A stretch of 64,000 bases of DNA from Methanocatella intestini (GCF_002252585.1 NZ_NQLD01000003.1), one strand, 5' to 3'; positions 52,046 to 60,674 are shown, numbered from the stretch's first letter. Notes: generated by a model from the sequence alone, not told the origin. Numbers and translations are program-made.

Positions 52046-52729
52046 TTAGAAAAATGCATCTAAACTTGTTTGTTTTTCTCCTTGTGCTAAATCTTCCAAA
52101 TCTTGTTTTGTGTAGCCTAATGAGTACATTATTCTTCCAATAGCTGGAATCATCTGATTATTTATGTAGTAATCTCTGTCATATTCCAATCCTTCGCTAT
52201 AGTCATAAGGAACTGCTCTTTGGCTAATTGAACCTTTTCCTTTTATGATTACATATTGGATAATTGTTCCTTTAGTTATTTTAATTCCGTGTTCTTCCAT
52301 TTTTTTAGCTGCAATTACATGAGGGCCTATTTGTTTGTATTCATTTAAAGGTTTTGTGATTTGTGTGTGTATTATCAGTTCTTTTCCTTCAATTTTTCCA
52401 CTTTTTAGTCTTTTTAAAACTTTTTTAACGGTATTGATTGCTTTTTTGGTGTTCCCTTCTTTCAGTATGTCTTTCAGTATGTCTTTTTGTGTTTGTTTAA
52501 CAATTGGTGCCCAGTCTCTTCTGACCAATTCCAGACCTTTTGCTATGATTTCACCATCTTCAATAACTGCATATCTTTTTTTACTTACAAAGAATCCTCT
52601 TCTGTAGAATCCTTCATATTCCAATTCCATAACTTCCGGAAGTGTTGCATTAAGATTGGTTATGAATTTCTGAGCTTGATTTTTAATTTCAGCTTCCAAT
52701 TCCAGCTGTTCTTTTGTTTCTTTTGGCAA
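52046..52729 (-). CDS. polB2: Family-B DNA polymerase, small subunit (PolB2) of a split enzyme
   Basis: 227 residues equal to only the C-terminal part of a family-B DNA polymerase. The KKRYAVIEDGE motif (Lys50-Tyr53) is the KKRY element of the palm/thumb. Thumb helices follow, with IIHTQITKPLNEYKQIGPHV and VPYDYSEGLEYDRDYYINNQ. The last residues QTSLDAFF form a sliding-clamp (PCNA) binding box. No polymerase or exonuclease motif lies before it, so the large subunit must be encoded elsewhere. Such a two-gene PolB is established for Methanothermobacter thermautotrophicus, so this is a family trait and not a broken gene. Confidence 0.93.
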   Translation of the reverse strand: MPKETKEQLELEAEIKNQAQKFITNLNATLPEVMELEYEGFYRRGFFVSKKRYAVIEDGEIIAKGLELVRRDWAPIVKQTQKDILKDILKEGNTKKAINTVKKVLKRLKSGKIEGKELIIHTQITKPLNEYKQIGPHVIAAKKMEEHGIKITKGTIIQYVIIKGKGSISQRAVPYDYSEGLEYDRDYYINNQMIPAIGRIMYSLGYTKQDLEDLAQGEKQTSLDAFF

Positions 52730-52951
52730 TTTTTTTACACCAATTTTATTTTAGTTATTTATTATTATTGCTTTGATAATTTAAATTGTTATTGTTTTGA
52801 AATATTTAATTGAGTTAATATTGTTTGTTTTAGAAATATTGCTTTAAAAATTATTTATTTACTTAAAAAATACTTATAATTTCTTTTCAAATGCTCTTCT
52901 TGGTTAATTATTTATTTTATAAGATTATAACAATAAGTAAGGTGATATGTT

Positions 52952-53299
52952 ATGAAAACTCAAAGATTAATTTCCAGCTATGATGAAATAAATGATATTT
53001 TCTGTGGGAAAATAGATGGTAAAAATGGCTATTTTGCAAATTATGCAATGAATAAAGGAATTTTTATAAATATTGATAAAAATGGATGTCCAGTATCTGT
53101 TTTTATAGATAATGCATCTGATATTTTAAATGTTAAAAAAGAAATTTTAGAAGAATCTGATATTAAAATTGGTATTGGCTGTGATGGTCTTTCAATATAC
53201 TTTGATATCTTTGTAAATGGGGTAAAAATTTATAATAATGAATTTGAAAATACTTATGGGATTCCGGACCTTAATTTTTTATTAGATAGTAATTATTAA
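52952..53299 (+). CDS. Small hypothetical protein, DUF2283-like
   Basis: 115 residues. NGYFANYAMNKGIFINIDKN followed by GCPVSVFIDNASDILNVKKE resembles DUF2283, a small beta-sheet family with a xxDxxGxxxxIxIxxAS pattern; the match is moderate. No membrane segment. AAGGTG precedes the ATG, a TTTATTTTATAAG box near 52912 is the promoter, and a hairpin with T-run follows. Single gene, unknown function. Confidence 0.7.
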   Translation: MKTQRLISSYDEINDIFCGKIDGKNGYFANYAMNKGIFINIDKNGCPVSVFIDNASDILNVKKEILEESDIKIGIGCDGLSIYFDIFVNGVKIYNNEFENTYGIPDLNFLLDSNY

Positions 53300-53322
53300 A
53301 AGGAATAATACTTCCTTTTTTT
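53298..53322 (+). terminator. Terminator of the DUF2283-like gene
   Basis: AAAGGAA pairs with TTCCTTT around TAATAC, followed by a continuous T-run. Confidence 0.6.
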
Positions 53323-53391
53323 TATTATCATATATATTTATAATTTATTTTTAATATACTATTAATTGAGTAAATTAATAAATGTGAGAGA

Positions 53392-56004
53392 ATGAATAAA
53401 AAAATTATATTTTTTTGGTCTTTGTTTTTATTATTGATTATTCCGATAGCATCAGCTAATGATGCTTCCGAATGGTATGTAGGAACAAATACAACAATTG
53501 ATGGTGACGGATCACAGGAAAATCCATTTAATAATATGGATTTGGCTTTAAGTCATGCATCAGATAATGACACTGTTTATGTTAATGAAGGAACTTATAC
53601 TGGAGCTAAAAATACTAATTTAACAATTAACCATGAATTAACTATTCAGGGAATGGGTAATGTAGTATTTGACGGCAATAAATCCAGCAGGATTTTTAAT
53701 GTTGCCTGTGATAATGTAGTTTTAAATGGATTAACTTTTATTAACGGCAATGGCAGTCTGGAATATGGCGGTGCAATATGCTGGGGTGGAAATAATGGTT
53801 TAATTTCCAATTCTGTTTTTGAAAACAATTATGTAGATAAACTTAACTATTCCTATGGTGGGGCTGTTAGTGTATCTAAAGATGCTAAATTGACAATTGA
53901 CAATTCTACTTTTAAAAATAACATTGCTTATGGTGGGGGAGCTATAGATAGTGAAGGAAAACTGAATGTTATAAACTGTTATTTTGAAAAAAATATAGCT
54001 GTCAATCGTGATGGTGGAGCTATTTCTAATGTTGGAATACTTAAAGTAAGCAACTCTACTTTTGTGAATAATTTTGCATCAAGAAACGGTGGAGCTATTA
54101 AAAATATAAATGGCAATTTAAAAGTAAGCAATTCTGTTTTTATAGCAAACCGTGCTGACGGAGTTTATAAAGACTGCTATGGCGGAGCTATCTATCAGTG
54201 GGATTGTGCCGATATGGAAATTTACAATTCATCATTTGTTGACAATTATGCAGCAAGAGGTGCAGGAGCTATATTTTCACATAGTGGATATATGGGAGGT
54301 TCAGCTTCCGTATTTGTCTATGGGTGCGAATTTATTAATAATTCAGATGTAAACAATGCTATAACTTTAATAGCTACTTCCTGTAATGTATCTAACTCCG
54401 TATTTATCAATGATACGGTATACAGCAATTTTACGAAAGTATACTTTGACAATAACTGGTGGGGGAGCAATAATCCTAATTGGGCATCTACATTAGTTAA
54501 TATTTTAGTTCCTAAAAGTTTTGCAGTTTTAAATTTCACTGCCAATCCTGAAACTGTTAAAGTCAATGAAAAGATTACTTTAAAGGCTGATTTAGTTTGG
54601 AATAAAACTGCAGTACATGCAGACGTTCCTTTAAGAGCTATTAAATTAAATGCAACTGGCGGAGTTTTAGAAAACAATAATGGTACTTTGGATTTCACTA
54701 CAACATTTAAAAGCAGTGTTGAAAATGATTATACTGTCTATGCATATGTTGACAATGAAATTCAGAAAGTTAATGTTAATGTTAAAAATATTACAAGTAT
54801 TTTAACAGTTCCTGATGTTGAAATGTATTATCATGACGGAACTAAATTAATCATTAAACTGACTGACAAAACAGGAAAAGCATTAGCTAATAAAAATGTC
54901 ACTGTTACAATTAACGGAGTTACTATGAATCGTGTAACTGATGAAAAAGGTATTGTTGCAATGTCTATTAATTTAATTAGCAATATTTACAATGTTACAA
55001 CCTGTTATATGGAAGATAACCTTACAGTTAATTCTATTTTAAATGTCAAATCAACTATTTCAAGTTCTGACATAGTTAAAATATTTAGAAATGAAACCCA
55101 GTACAGTGCCAAATTTGTAGATGCTAAAGGTAATTTACTTACCAATGCTAATGTTACATTTAATATTAACGGAGTCTTTTATACCAAAACAACTAATGAT
55201 AAGGGAATAGCTGGTTTGAATATTAGATTATATCCAGGAAACTATATTATTACGGCTATAAATCCTGTTAATGGTGAACAAATAGGAAACAAGGTAATTG
55301 TTAAACCGAATATTGCAGATAATAAAGAACTTGTAAAATACTTTAGAAATGCTTCACAATATTCAGTTAAATTACTTAATAATGACGGCAGTGTTGCTGT
55401 GGAAGGTGAAAAAGTAGTATTTAATATTAATGGAGTCTTTTACACTAAACCAACCAATGCATCAGGTATAGCTACTTTAAATATTAATTTAAACCCTGGA
55501 AAATACATTGTCACTGCAATTTACAAAGAGTGCATGGTTTCCAATAATATTACTGTTTTACCAACAGTAATTGCCAAAGACGGAAATATAACTCAGGGAA
55601 ATTCTTTTGTAGCAACTGTTGTTGACGGATGCGGAAATCCTTTAGCTAATCAAAGTGTTACTTTCAATATTAACGGAGTATTTTACAATAAAGTATCTAA
55701 TGACAAAGGTAAAGCCAGTTTGAATATTAGATTAAATCCGGGGGAATATATTATTTCTACTTATTGTAATGATTGTGTAATATCTAATAGGATTTTAGTT
55801 ATGGCTCCACAGGAGAATAATGTTCCTATTGCTGTTGCACATACAGTAAATTCTGTTCTTAAGGAATATGATGACGGATATTATGCGGGCACTCCATTTT
55901 TAAATGGTGATAATTATCATGCATATATCTATGATGAAAAGGGGGCTGTTGCAGATGTTATAGAAATTAATCCTCTTACTGGTCAAATTATTGGGAGAGG
56001 TTAA
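53392..56004 (+). CDS. Adhesin-like surface protein with parallel beta-helix and Ig-like repeats
   Basis: 870 residues. A signal peptide (1-22, IIFFWSLFLLLIIPIASA) leads to a right-handed beta-helix region (about 30-370) with repeats such as YGGAICWGGNNGLISNSVFE, YGGGAIDSEGKL and RNGGAIKNINGNLKVSNS, typical of methanogen adhesin-like proteins. Four Ig-like repeats follow, centred near residues 507, 590, 679 and 759 (NINGVFYTKTTNDKGIAGLN type). The C-terminal about 60 residues (YAGTPFLNGDNYHAYIYDEK, ITGQIIGRG-like end) are a distinct tail. There is no C-terminal membrane anchor. There are many N-glycosylation sites. The ABC ATPase starts 4 bases after it. Confidence 0.9.
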   Translation: MNKKIIFFWSLFLLLIIPIASANDASEWYVGTNTTIDGDGSQENPFNNMDLALSHASDNDTVYVNEGTYTGAKNTNLTINHELTIQGMGNVVFDGNKSSRIFNVACDNVVLNGLTFINGNGSLEYGGAICWGGNNGLISNSVFENNYVDKLNYSYGGAVSVSKDAKLTIDNSTFKNNIAYGGGAIDSEGKLNVINCYFEKNIAVNRDGGAISNVGILKVSNSTFVNNFASRNGGAIKNINGNLKVSNSVFIANRADGVYKDCYGGAIYQWDCADMEIYNSSFVDNYAARGAGAIFSHSGYMGGSASVFVYGCEFINNSDVNNAITLIATSCNVSNSVFINDTVYSNFTKVYFDNNWWGSNNPNWASTLVNILVPKSFAVLNFTANPETVKVNEKITLKADLVWNKTAVHADVPLRAIKLNATGGVLENNNGTLDFTTTFKSSVENDYTVYAYVDNEIQKVNVNVKNITSILTVPDVEMYYHDGTKLIIKLTDKTGKALANKNVTVTINGVTMNRVTDEKGIVAMSINLISNIYNVTTCYMEDNLTVNSILNVKSTISSSDIVKIFRNETQYSAKFVDAKGNLLTNANVTFNINGVFYTKTTNDKGIAGLNIRLYPGNYIITAINPVNGEQIGNKVIVKPNIADNKELVKYFRNASQYSVKLLNNDGSVAVEGEKVVFNINGVFYTKPTNASGIATLNINLNPGKYIVTAIYKECMVSNNITVLPTVIAKDGNITQGNSFVATVVDGCGNPLANQSVTFNINGVFYNKVSNDKGKASLNIRLNPGEYIISTYCNDCVISNRILVMAPQENNVPIAVAHTVNSVLKEYDDGYYAGTPFLNGDNYHAYIYDEKGAVADVIEINPLTGQIIGRG
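54900..55790 (+). repeat. Four tandem Ig-like coding repeats inside the adhesin
   Basis: A conserved block reading as TINGV or NINGVFYxK then xGxAxLNIxLxPGxY recurs near 54912, 55160, 55428 and 55666, about 240-270 bases apart. The DNA of the last three copies is very similar around AATATTAANGGAGT, so recombination between copies could change repeat number. Confidence 0.7.
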
Positions 56005-56008
56005 AATA

Positions 56009-56947
56009 ATGTCTGATGCTGTAATTGAATTGCAAAATGTCGTTAAAAAATATGATAAGATTGCAGTTGTAAATAATCTGTCTTTAGAAGTTAAAAAAGG
56101 CGAAATATTTGGATTTTTAGGTCCAAACGGTGCTGGAAAAAGCACGTCTATTAATATGATGGTAGGATTATTAAAACCTACAAGTGGAAATATATTATTT
56201 AATGGAAAGGATTCTTCATATCTTGATGAAAAAGAAATAGGAATTTGTCCGCAGGATGTTGTATTATGGAACAATTTAACTTGCTTTGAAAATTTGTATA
56301 TGATAGGAAAAATGTATGATATTCCAAAAAAGACTTTAAAAGAAAGGATACTGGTAATTCTTGAAAAATTACATTTGACAGATAAAAAAGATGAATTGGT
56401 GTCCTCTTTATCGGGAGGAATGAAACGTAGAATGAATATAGCTATGGCTACTATTCATAATCCATCTGTTGTTGTTTTGGACGAACCATCAGAAGGTTTG
56501 GATCCACAGTCTAGAAGATTGCTGTGGGATTATATTCTCCATCAGAAGGAATTAGGCCATACGGTTATTTTAACTACTCATTTAATGGATGAAGCAGACA
56601 TGTTAAGTGACAGGGTAGCTATTATTGACCATGGTCAATTATTAAAATTAGACACTCCGAAGAAATTAAAACAAATAATTGGTAATGGAGACACTGTTCA
56701 ACTTGAATTAGATAATTCTGAAGACAATACTAAAATTATCAATAAACTTAAAAGTATTTCTGATTTAAACAATATCTTTGAAGCTGATGAAAAAATAATT
56801 CTTGTTTTGTTGGATGCAGTTAAAAAACTTCCTGATATAATACATTTGGTTGAAAGTAATGATTCTAAAATAGTAGATATTAGCATACGTCAAAATACTT
56901 TGGAAGATGTATTTATTGAGTTAACAGGAAGACAATTAAGAGAGTGA
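56009..56947 (+). CDS. ABC transporter ATP-binding protein (ABC-2 / DrrA type)
   Basis: 312 residues from ATG at 56009 (MSDAVIELQNVVKKYD), with GAGAGG upstream. A TTG reading at 55991 would overlap the adhesin and is rejected. Walker A is FLGPNGAGKSTSIN, the Q-loop is ICPQDVVLWNNLT, the signature is LSGGMKRRMN, Walker B is VVVLDEPSEGLDP and the switch histidine is in TTHLMDEADM. The C-terminal part matches the DrrA-type extension, ending ENTLEDVFIELTGR-like. With the next gene it forms an exporter. It lies inside the adhesin operon. Confidence 0.95.
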   Translation: MSDAVIELQNVVKKYDKIAVVNNLSLEVKKGEIFGFLGPNGAGKSTSINMMVGLLKPTSGNILFNGKDSSYLDEKEIGICPQDVVLWNNLTCFENLYMIGKMYDIPKKTLKERILVILEKLHLTDKKDELVSSLSGGMKRRMNIAMATIHNPSVVVLDEPSEGLDPQSRRLLWDYILHQKELGHTVILTTHLMDEADMLSDRVAIIDHGQLLKLDTPKKLKQIIGNGDTVQLELDNSEDNTKIINKLKSISDLNNIFEADEKIILVLLDAVKKLPDIIHLVESNDSKIVDISIRQNTLEDVFIELTGRQLRE

Positions 56948-56953
56948 GTTAAA

Positions 56954-58117
56954 ATGAAAATATTTGATATCGTCCAATTAAATTTTAAACAGTTAATTAG
57001 AGATAAGAAAAACTTATTCTTCTTATTATTGTTTCCTGCAGTATTCATGTTAATATTCGGTATCGGTTTTGGAGATAATGTGGAAAGTGATGTGGATATA
57101 GCTGTCATTAATCATGACAATGCATCTGGGGTTAATTTAGGAAATGAATTGGTTGGAGTAATTAAAGACTTTAATTCCAGCGAAAATGAAAGTTTATTTA
57201 CAGTTCATGAGGTTAGCAGTGAAGATAAGGCTCAAAAAATGCTGGAAAACGGATCTGTTTCTACAATTCTGATTATTCCTCAAGGTTTTACTAGTGATAT
57301 GGGAAATAATATGTCTAGTTTAGGGGAGATTGTAATTAAAGGAAATCCGATTGATGCAGATTATGGTATTGGAAGTAGTGTTATTTCAGGAATTGTTTCA
57401 GAATTCTCTAAACAAATTATAAATAAGGTTGCAGGTCAAACTATTCCGGAAATTGAGCTAAAATATGAAGACTTGAATATTTCTTCATCTTCTACCTTTG
57501 ATTTATATGCACCAGGTTTGATTGTATTTGCAATTTTAATGACTATAACGGTAGTTGCTTCTAATGTAGCTACTGAAGAAGAAAGTGGAATGATTAAACG
57601 TTTGAGACTTTCTAAAATGAAAACAAGAGATTATGTACTTGGAAATTTAATTTCATGGTCTTTTGTAGGTGTCATTCAGGTAATTATAATGCTTTTGGTA
57701 GCTATTTTAGTTGGATTTAAATGGGAAGGGGGAATTTATACTTTATTCCTGGCCTGTATTGTAGGTATTGTAACTACATTTTCTTCAGTAGCTGTTGCTT
57801 TGATAATTGTAGCTTTATCAAAAAATGCAAAACAGGCTTCAAGTATTTCTCCAATTATTGCTGTTCCATTAAGTTTTATCGCAGGAGCATTTATTCCATT
57901 ACCTGATTGTGTTATAGCTACTATAAATAATCAGCAAATACAGATTTATGAGATTTTACCTTGGAATCAGGCAATTACTGCAATTCGTCAGGTTCTGACT
58001 TATGGCCAGGGTTTAGATGCAATAGTTATGAACCTAATAATTATATTAATAATGGGAATTATATTATTAGGTATAAGTATTCTATTGTTTAATAGAAAAA
58101 TTTCACGGGAAAATTAA
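56954..58117 (+). CDS. ABC-2 type permease
   Basis: 387 residues. One membrane segment (about 22-42, NLFFLLLFPAVFMLIFGIGF) is followed by an external loop of about 150 residues (NHDNASGVNLGNELVGVI and the like). Five more segments lie between about 190 and 382, with EEESGMIKRLRLSKMKTRDY between the second and third, the usual ABC-2 coupling region. It starts 6 bases after its ATPase. Substrates of this type include drugs, lipids and polysaccharides. Placement after an adhesin suggests a cell-surface role, by inference. Confidence 0.93.
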   Translation: MKIFDIVQLNFKQLIRDKKNLFFLLLFPAVFMLIFGIGFGDNVESDVDIAVINHDNASGVNLGNELVGVIKDFNSSENESLFTVHEVSSEDKAQKMLENGSVSTILIIPQGFTSDMGNNMSSLGEIVIKGNPIDADYGIGSSVISGIVSEFSKQIINKVAGQTIPEIELKYEDLNISSSSTFDLYAPGLIVFAILMTITVVASNVATEEESGMIKRLRLSKMKTRDYVLGNLISWSFVGVIQVIIMLLVAILVGFKWEGGIYTLFLACIVGIVTTFSSVAVALIIVALSKNAKQASSISPIIAVPLSFIAGAFIPLPDCVIATINNQQIQIYEILPWNQAITAIRQVLTYGQGLDAIVMNLIIILIMGIILLGISILLFNRKISREN

Positions 58118-58135
58118 TTTAAGGTTTGGTTTATT

Positions 58136-58522
58136 ATGGATAAAGAGAATGTGATTTATATTTGCATTATTATTGTAGCATTAGTTGCTTTAGCTATTGT
58201 TTCAATTTATGCATTAGAATATTCTCAGGAAAAAACTAATTTGAAGATTATGAGTGATTCTAATTTACATAATGGTGATTCATTTACTTTAAGATTAAGT
58301 GATGCTTATAATAAACCAATTAACAATAAATCTGTTGAAATTATTGTAACTGATGTATTAGGTGAAAAAAACAGTTTTAATGTTACAACAGATGATTGTG
58401 GGGAAAATACCTTTGGAATAAATGTTACTCCTGGAATATATTCATTTGATTGTGTTTTTTCAGGTGACAGCAATTATAAACAATCTAGTACATCACAAAA
58501 CATTTCAGTTTGTGATTACTAG
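58136..58522 (+). CDS. Small membrane-anchored Ig-like protein
   Basis: 128 residues. An N-terminal anchor (about 6-27, VIYICIIIVALVALAIVSIY) is followed by one external Ig-like domain: NGDSFTLRLSDAYNKPINNK, VTTDDCGENTFGINVTPGIY and DCVFSGDSNYKQSS. The fold pattern is that of the repeats in the adhesin three genes upstream. Two cysteines (in DDC and FDC) could form a disulfide. It lies 18 bases after the permease, so it is the last gene of that operon. It may anchor or chaperone the adhesin at the membrane, which is inference. Confidence 0.8.
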   Translation: MDKENVIYICIIIVALVALAIVSIYALEYSQEKTNLKIMSDSNLHNGDSFTLRLSDAYNKPINNKSVEIIVTDVLGEKNSFNVTTDDCGENTFGINVTPGIYSFDCVFSGDSNYKQSSTSQNISVCDY

Positions 58523-58580
58523 CTAATTTCTTTTTTAGAAAAATCCAAATTTTTCTTATTTTGAAAGGCAAATAAAACAT

Positions 58581-58590
58581 TTATATATAA
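58581..58590 (+). promoter_or_regulatory. TATA box of rps8e
   Basis: TTATATATAA gives an expected start near 58610-58615 and so an unusually long leader of about 125 bases. The leader contains two very short overlapping frames (58685-58699 and 58699-58731), the second ending next to the AGGTG ribosome site of S8e. Confidence 0.5.
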
Positions 58591-58739
58591 TGAAAGAGTA
58601 ATATTTTATTATCATTATTCTTTAAGACTCTTTATTGCTCTCAAGATTTAAATTGTTATTTATCTTCTTGTCACAACAGTTTAAATGAAAGAGGCTTAAT
58701 GACGCGATTATTATTTAATTATATTTATTAGGTGAAATA

Positions 58740-59117
58740 ATGGCAATTTCTCAAGGAAAATCAACTAGATTACCATCCGGTGCAAGGAATGTTGCAAACC
58801 GTGGAAAAAGGAAAGCTGAATTAGGTAGAGACCCAGCTGAAACTAGAGTAGATGAAAAAAGATTGAAAAAAATCAGAACCCGTGGCGGAAACGAAAAACT
58901 CAGATTAGCTACTGCTAATAAAATGAATTTAACTGATCCTGCTACTGGTAAATCCCAAGTTGTAGATGTTTTAGGTGTAATTGAAAACTCTGCAAACCCA
59001 AACTACGTAAGAAGGAACATCATTACCAAAGGTGCTATTGTAGAAACTCCTGAAGGTAATGCAAAAGTAACCTCTAGACCTGGTCAAGACGGTGTACTTA
59101 ACGGAATTTTAATTTAA
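58740..59117 (+). CDS. rps8e: 30S ribosomal protein S8e (eS8)
   Basis: 125 residues, the archaeal length of this archaeal/eukaryotic protein. The conserved start is MAISQGKSTRLPSGARNVAN, then RKAELGRDPAETRV, IRTRGGNEKLRLATANKMNL and RNIITKGAIVETPEGNAKVT. It stands alone, with its own promoter and terminator, between the adhesin operon and the cbiM locus. Confidence 0.97.
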   Translation: MAISQGKSTRLPSGARNVANRGKRKAELGRDPAETRVDEKRLKKIRTRGGNEKLRLATANKMNLTDPATGKSQVVDVLGVIENSANPNYVRRNIITKGAIVETPEGNAKVTSRPGQDGVLNGILI

Positions 59118-59148
59118 ATAATTTATTTTATTTAAATTTACTTTTTTT
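59111..59148 (+). terminator. Terminator of rps8e
   Basis: An 11-bp perfect stem pairs AATTTAAATAA (59111-59121) with TTATTTAAATT (59128-59138). A T-run at 59142-59148 follows. The left arm overlaps the stop codon. Confidence 0.65.
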
Positions 59149-59217
59149 ACTAAAATTAGAAGATTAGCTTGTAAAATTTCTTTTTATACTTATTTTAGAT
59201 TTATACTTTATTTTTTA

Positions 59218-59248
59218 AAAAAAGGAGTTAAAGGAATTTTCATTCCTT
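59218..59248 (-). terminator. Terminator of the cbiM unit
   Basis: AAGGAAT and ATTCCTT form a 7-bp stem around four bases at 59231-59248, overlapping the stop. On the minus strand it is followed by TAACTCC and seven T residues. Confidence 0.6.
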
Positions 59249-59743
59249 ATTTTTTCTTTTCATTAAAAGCACTCCAATTGGCGCACCAATAAGAATACCT
59301 ATTATCAATCCAATGAATAACGGCACAGCAAATGAACTTTGAGATTCTTCAGTTTGTGTTGGTGCATTCATTATTTTATTTAATCCGTCTTCTATAGTAT
59401 CATTGTTAACATTGTCAACTACAATAACCCTATCAGATACTTCGGAATGTTTCTTTAAAAATTCATTTCCGCTGTCCTGATAAGCTATCATTAATATGCG
59501 TTTGTTTGTGTTGTTTACAGTGTGTTCTAAAATATGTTCTACATCAGCCTGTGAAGTAAATTTATAAACACTGATGTTTATTCCATTTGAATTAGCTATG
59601 TCTTTAGCTAGCTGTCCGTTTGTTTCATCTGCAATAACCATTGTATCGGCAGTTACATCAACTCCATGTCCGTATACGGCAGATATGATTAAAGGTATTA
59701 ATAAAATTATAATTAAATATTTTTTATTCATAGTATCACTCAT
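59240..59743 (-). CDS. Small anchored exoprotein linked to CbiM (possible CbiN/NikL-like accessory)
   Basis: 167 residues. Start ATG 59743 overlaps the cbiM stop (ATGAGTGA); an in-frame ATG at 59731 gives the cleaner signal peptide MNKKYLIIILLIPLIISA. After the signal the mature end begins YGHGVDVTADT, placing a histidine next to the N-terminus as in several Ni/Co transporter accessory proteins. A mixed alpha/beta external domain (TMVIADETNGQLAKDIANS, RVIVVDNVNNDTIEDGL) follows, then a C-terminal membrane segment (about 142-162) and KRKNKE. Topology is like CbiN or NikL but sequence identity to either is not evident. It is translationally coupled to cbiM. Confidence 0.7.
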   Translation of the reverse strand: MSDTMNKKYLIIILLIPLIISAVYGHGVDVTADTMVIADETNGQLAKDIANSNGINISVYKFTSQADVEHILEHTVNNTNKRILMIAYQDSGNEFLKKHSEVSDRVIVVDNVNNDTIEDGLNKIMNAPTQTEESQSSFAVPLFIGLIIGILIGAPIGVLLMKRKNKE

Positions 59744-60356
59744 TAATCCTCATTATTTCAGGTTTCATAGTTTTAATTGCACTTATAATCACTACATTTG
59801 CAGCTCCTTCAATTATTGATATAAACAAGTAAAATGGGAGCAATGTTGCAAGTAATGCGTTTAAACTCATAGTTCCAGATATTAATAATATAATTATTTG
59901 TCCAAGTGTTGCAAATATAATTCCAATTACTGTTCCTCCAAATATTGCAAACTTTTCATTTAAGTCTTTAAATAAATTGTAGAAAAAGTATGTTGTTATA
60001 GATATTATAAAGCCTATTACTATAAAATTAGCTCCGAGAGAAGTTAATCCACCCATATTCAATGCTAATGCCTGTATAATTAAACTTATAAATGCAACTA
60101 TACTTGAGGAATGTGGTCCTAATATAATTGCAATTAATGGAATTAAAAAGAAATGAATCGGAACACCGAGAGGTGAAGGAATAGACAGTGATGTAATGAT
60201 TACTGTAAATACACTAAAAATAGCCATTGAAACAATTTTCTTGTCTTTTTGACTGTCTTTTTGAAATTTATAGAAACATATTGCCATAATTAATATTGTT
60301 AAAATCCAGTAGATAAGTGCCTGGTCTATAGTTATTATTCCATCGGGTATATGCAT
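59736..60356 (-). CDS. cbiM: CbiM/NikM-type ECF metal transporter subunit
   Basis: 206 residues with about 6-7 membrane segments. The diagnostic N-terminus is MHIPDGIITIDQAL; in CbiM/NikM the N-terminal amine and His2 help bind Co2+ or Ni2+. Further conserved parts are SIPSPLGVPIHFFLIP, ILGPHSSSIVAFISLIIQAL (with the second conserved histidine) and GGLTSLGANFIVIGF. The energising CbiQ/NikQ and CbiO/NikO genes are not adjacent, so it either shares a module or functions with the accessory alone. Nickel is plausible because methanogens need it for F430, hydrogenases and CODH, but cobalt cannot be excluded. The TATA box is at about 60381-60392 (minus strand). Confidence 0.92.
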   Translation of the reverse strand: MHIPDGIITIDQALIYWILTILIMAICFYKFQKDSQKDKKIVSMAIFSVFTVIITSLSIPSPLGVPIHFFLIPLIAIILGPHSSSIVAFISLIIQALALNMGGLTSLGANFIVIGFIISITTYFFYNLFKDLNEKFAIFGGTVIGIIFATLGQIIILLISGTMSLNALLATLLPFYLFISIIEGAANVVIISAIKTMKPEIMRINE

Positions 60357-60416
60357 TATATCACTTTTTCATTTATATTCTTATATATTTAAAGGTAATA
60401 TGTATTTAAGACTTTT

Positions 60417-60426
60417 TATTACTTTT
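60417..60426 (+). promoter_or_regulatory. Motif copy 1: TATTACTTTT half-site
   Basis: TATTACTTTT without the matching left arm. It is the copy nearest the cbiM promoter (about 25 bases upstream of its TATA box). Confidence 0.45.
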
Positions 60427-60442
60427 TTGCCATTTTTCATTG

Positions 60443-60457
60443 AAAAGTATTACTTTT
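60443..60457. promoter_or_regulatory. Motif copy 2: perfect 15-bp palindrome
   Basis: AAAAGTA-T-TACTTTT, symmetric around the central base. It is placed about 50-60 bases upstream of the cbiM TATA box. Confidence 0.6.
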
Positions 60458-60506
60458 TAAACATTTCAATTAACTGAATATTATTTATTAGTAGTTTGTT
60501 AATATA

Positions 60507-60521
60507 TTCAGTATTACTTTT
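60507..60521 (+). promoter_or_regulatory. Motif copy 3: GTATTACTTTT half-site
   Basis: The right arm TACTTTT and core AGTATT are exact. The outer three bases of the left arm do not match. Confidence 0.45.
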
Positions 60522-60674
60522 GATTAAATTATATTTTGATTAAATTGCAGAAGTTTTAACGAATTTTATAATTATTGTTTTGTTGTCGGGTCTTTAAAAT
60601 TGATTTTTTGAGGTTAAATAAGTTAATATAGATGTTAAGGTATTTTACGCAGGTAGTTTTAAATTTATTTTTAG

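Noticed and set aside
52046..52729. Truncated polymerase pseudogene
   Set aside because: Its ends match the known separate PolB2 subunit, the frame is intact and the PCNA box is present.
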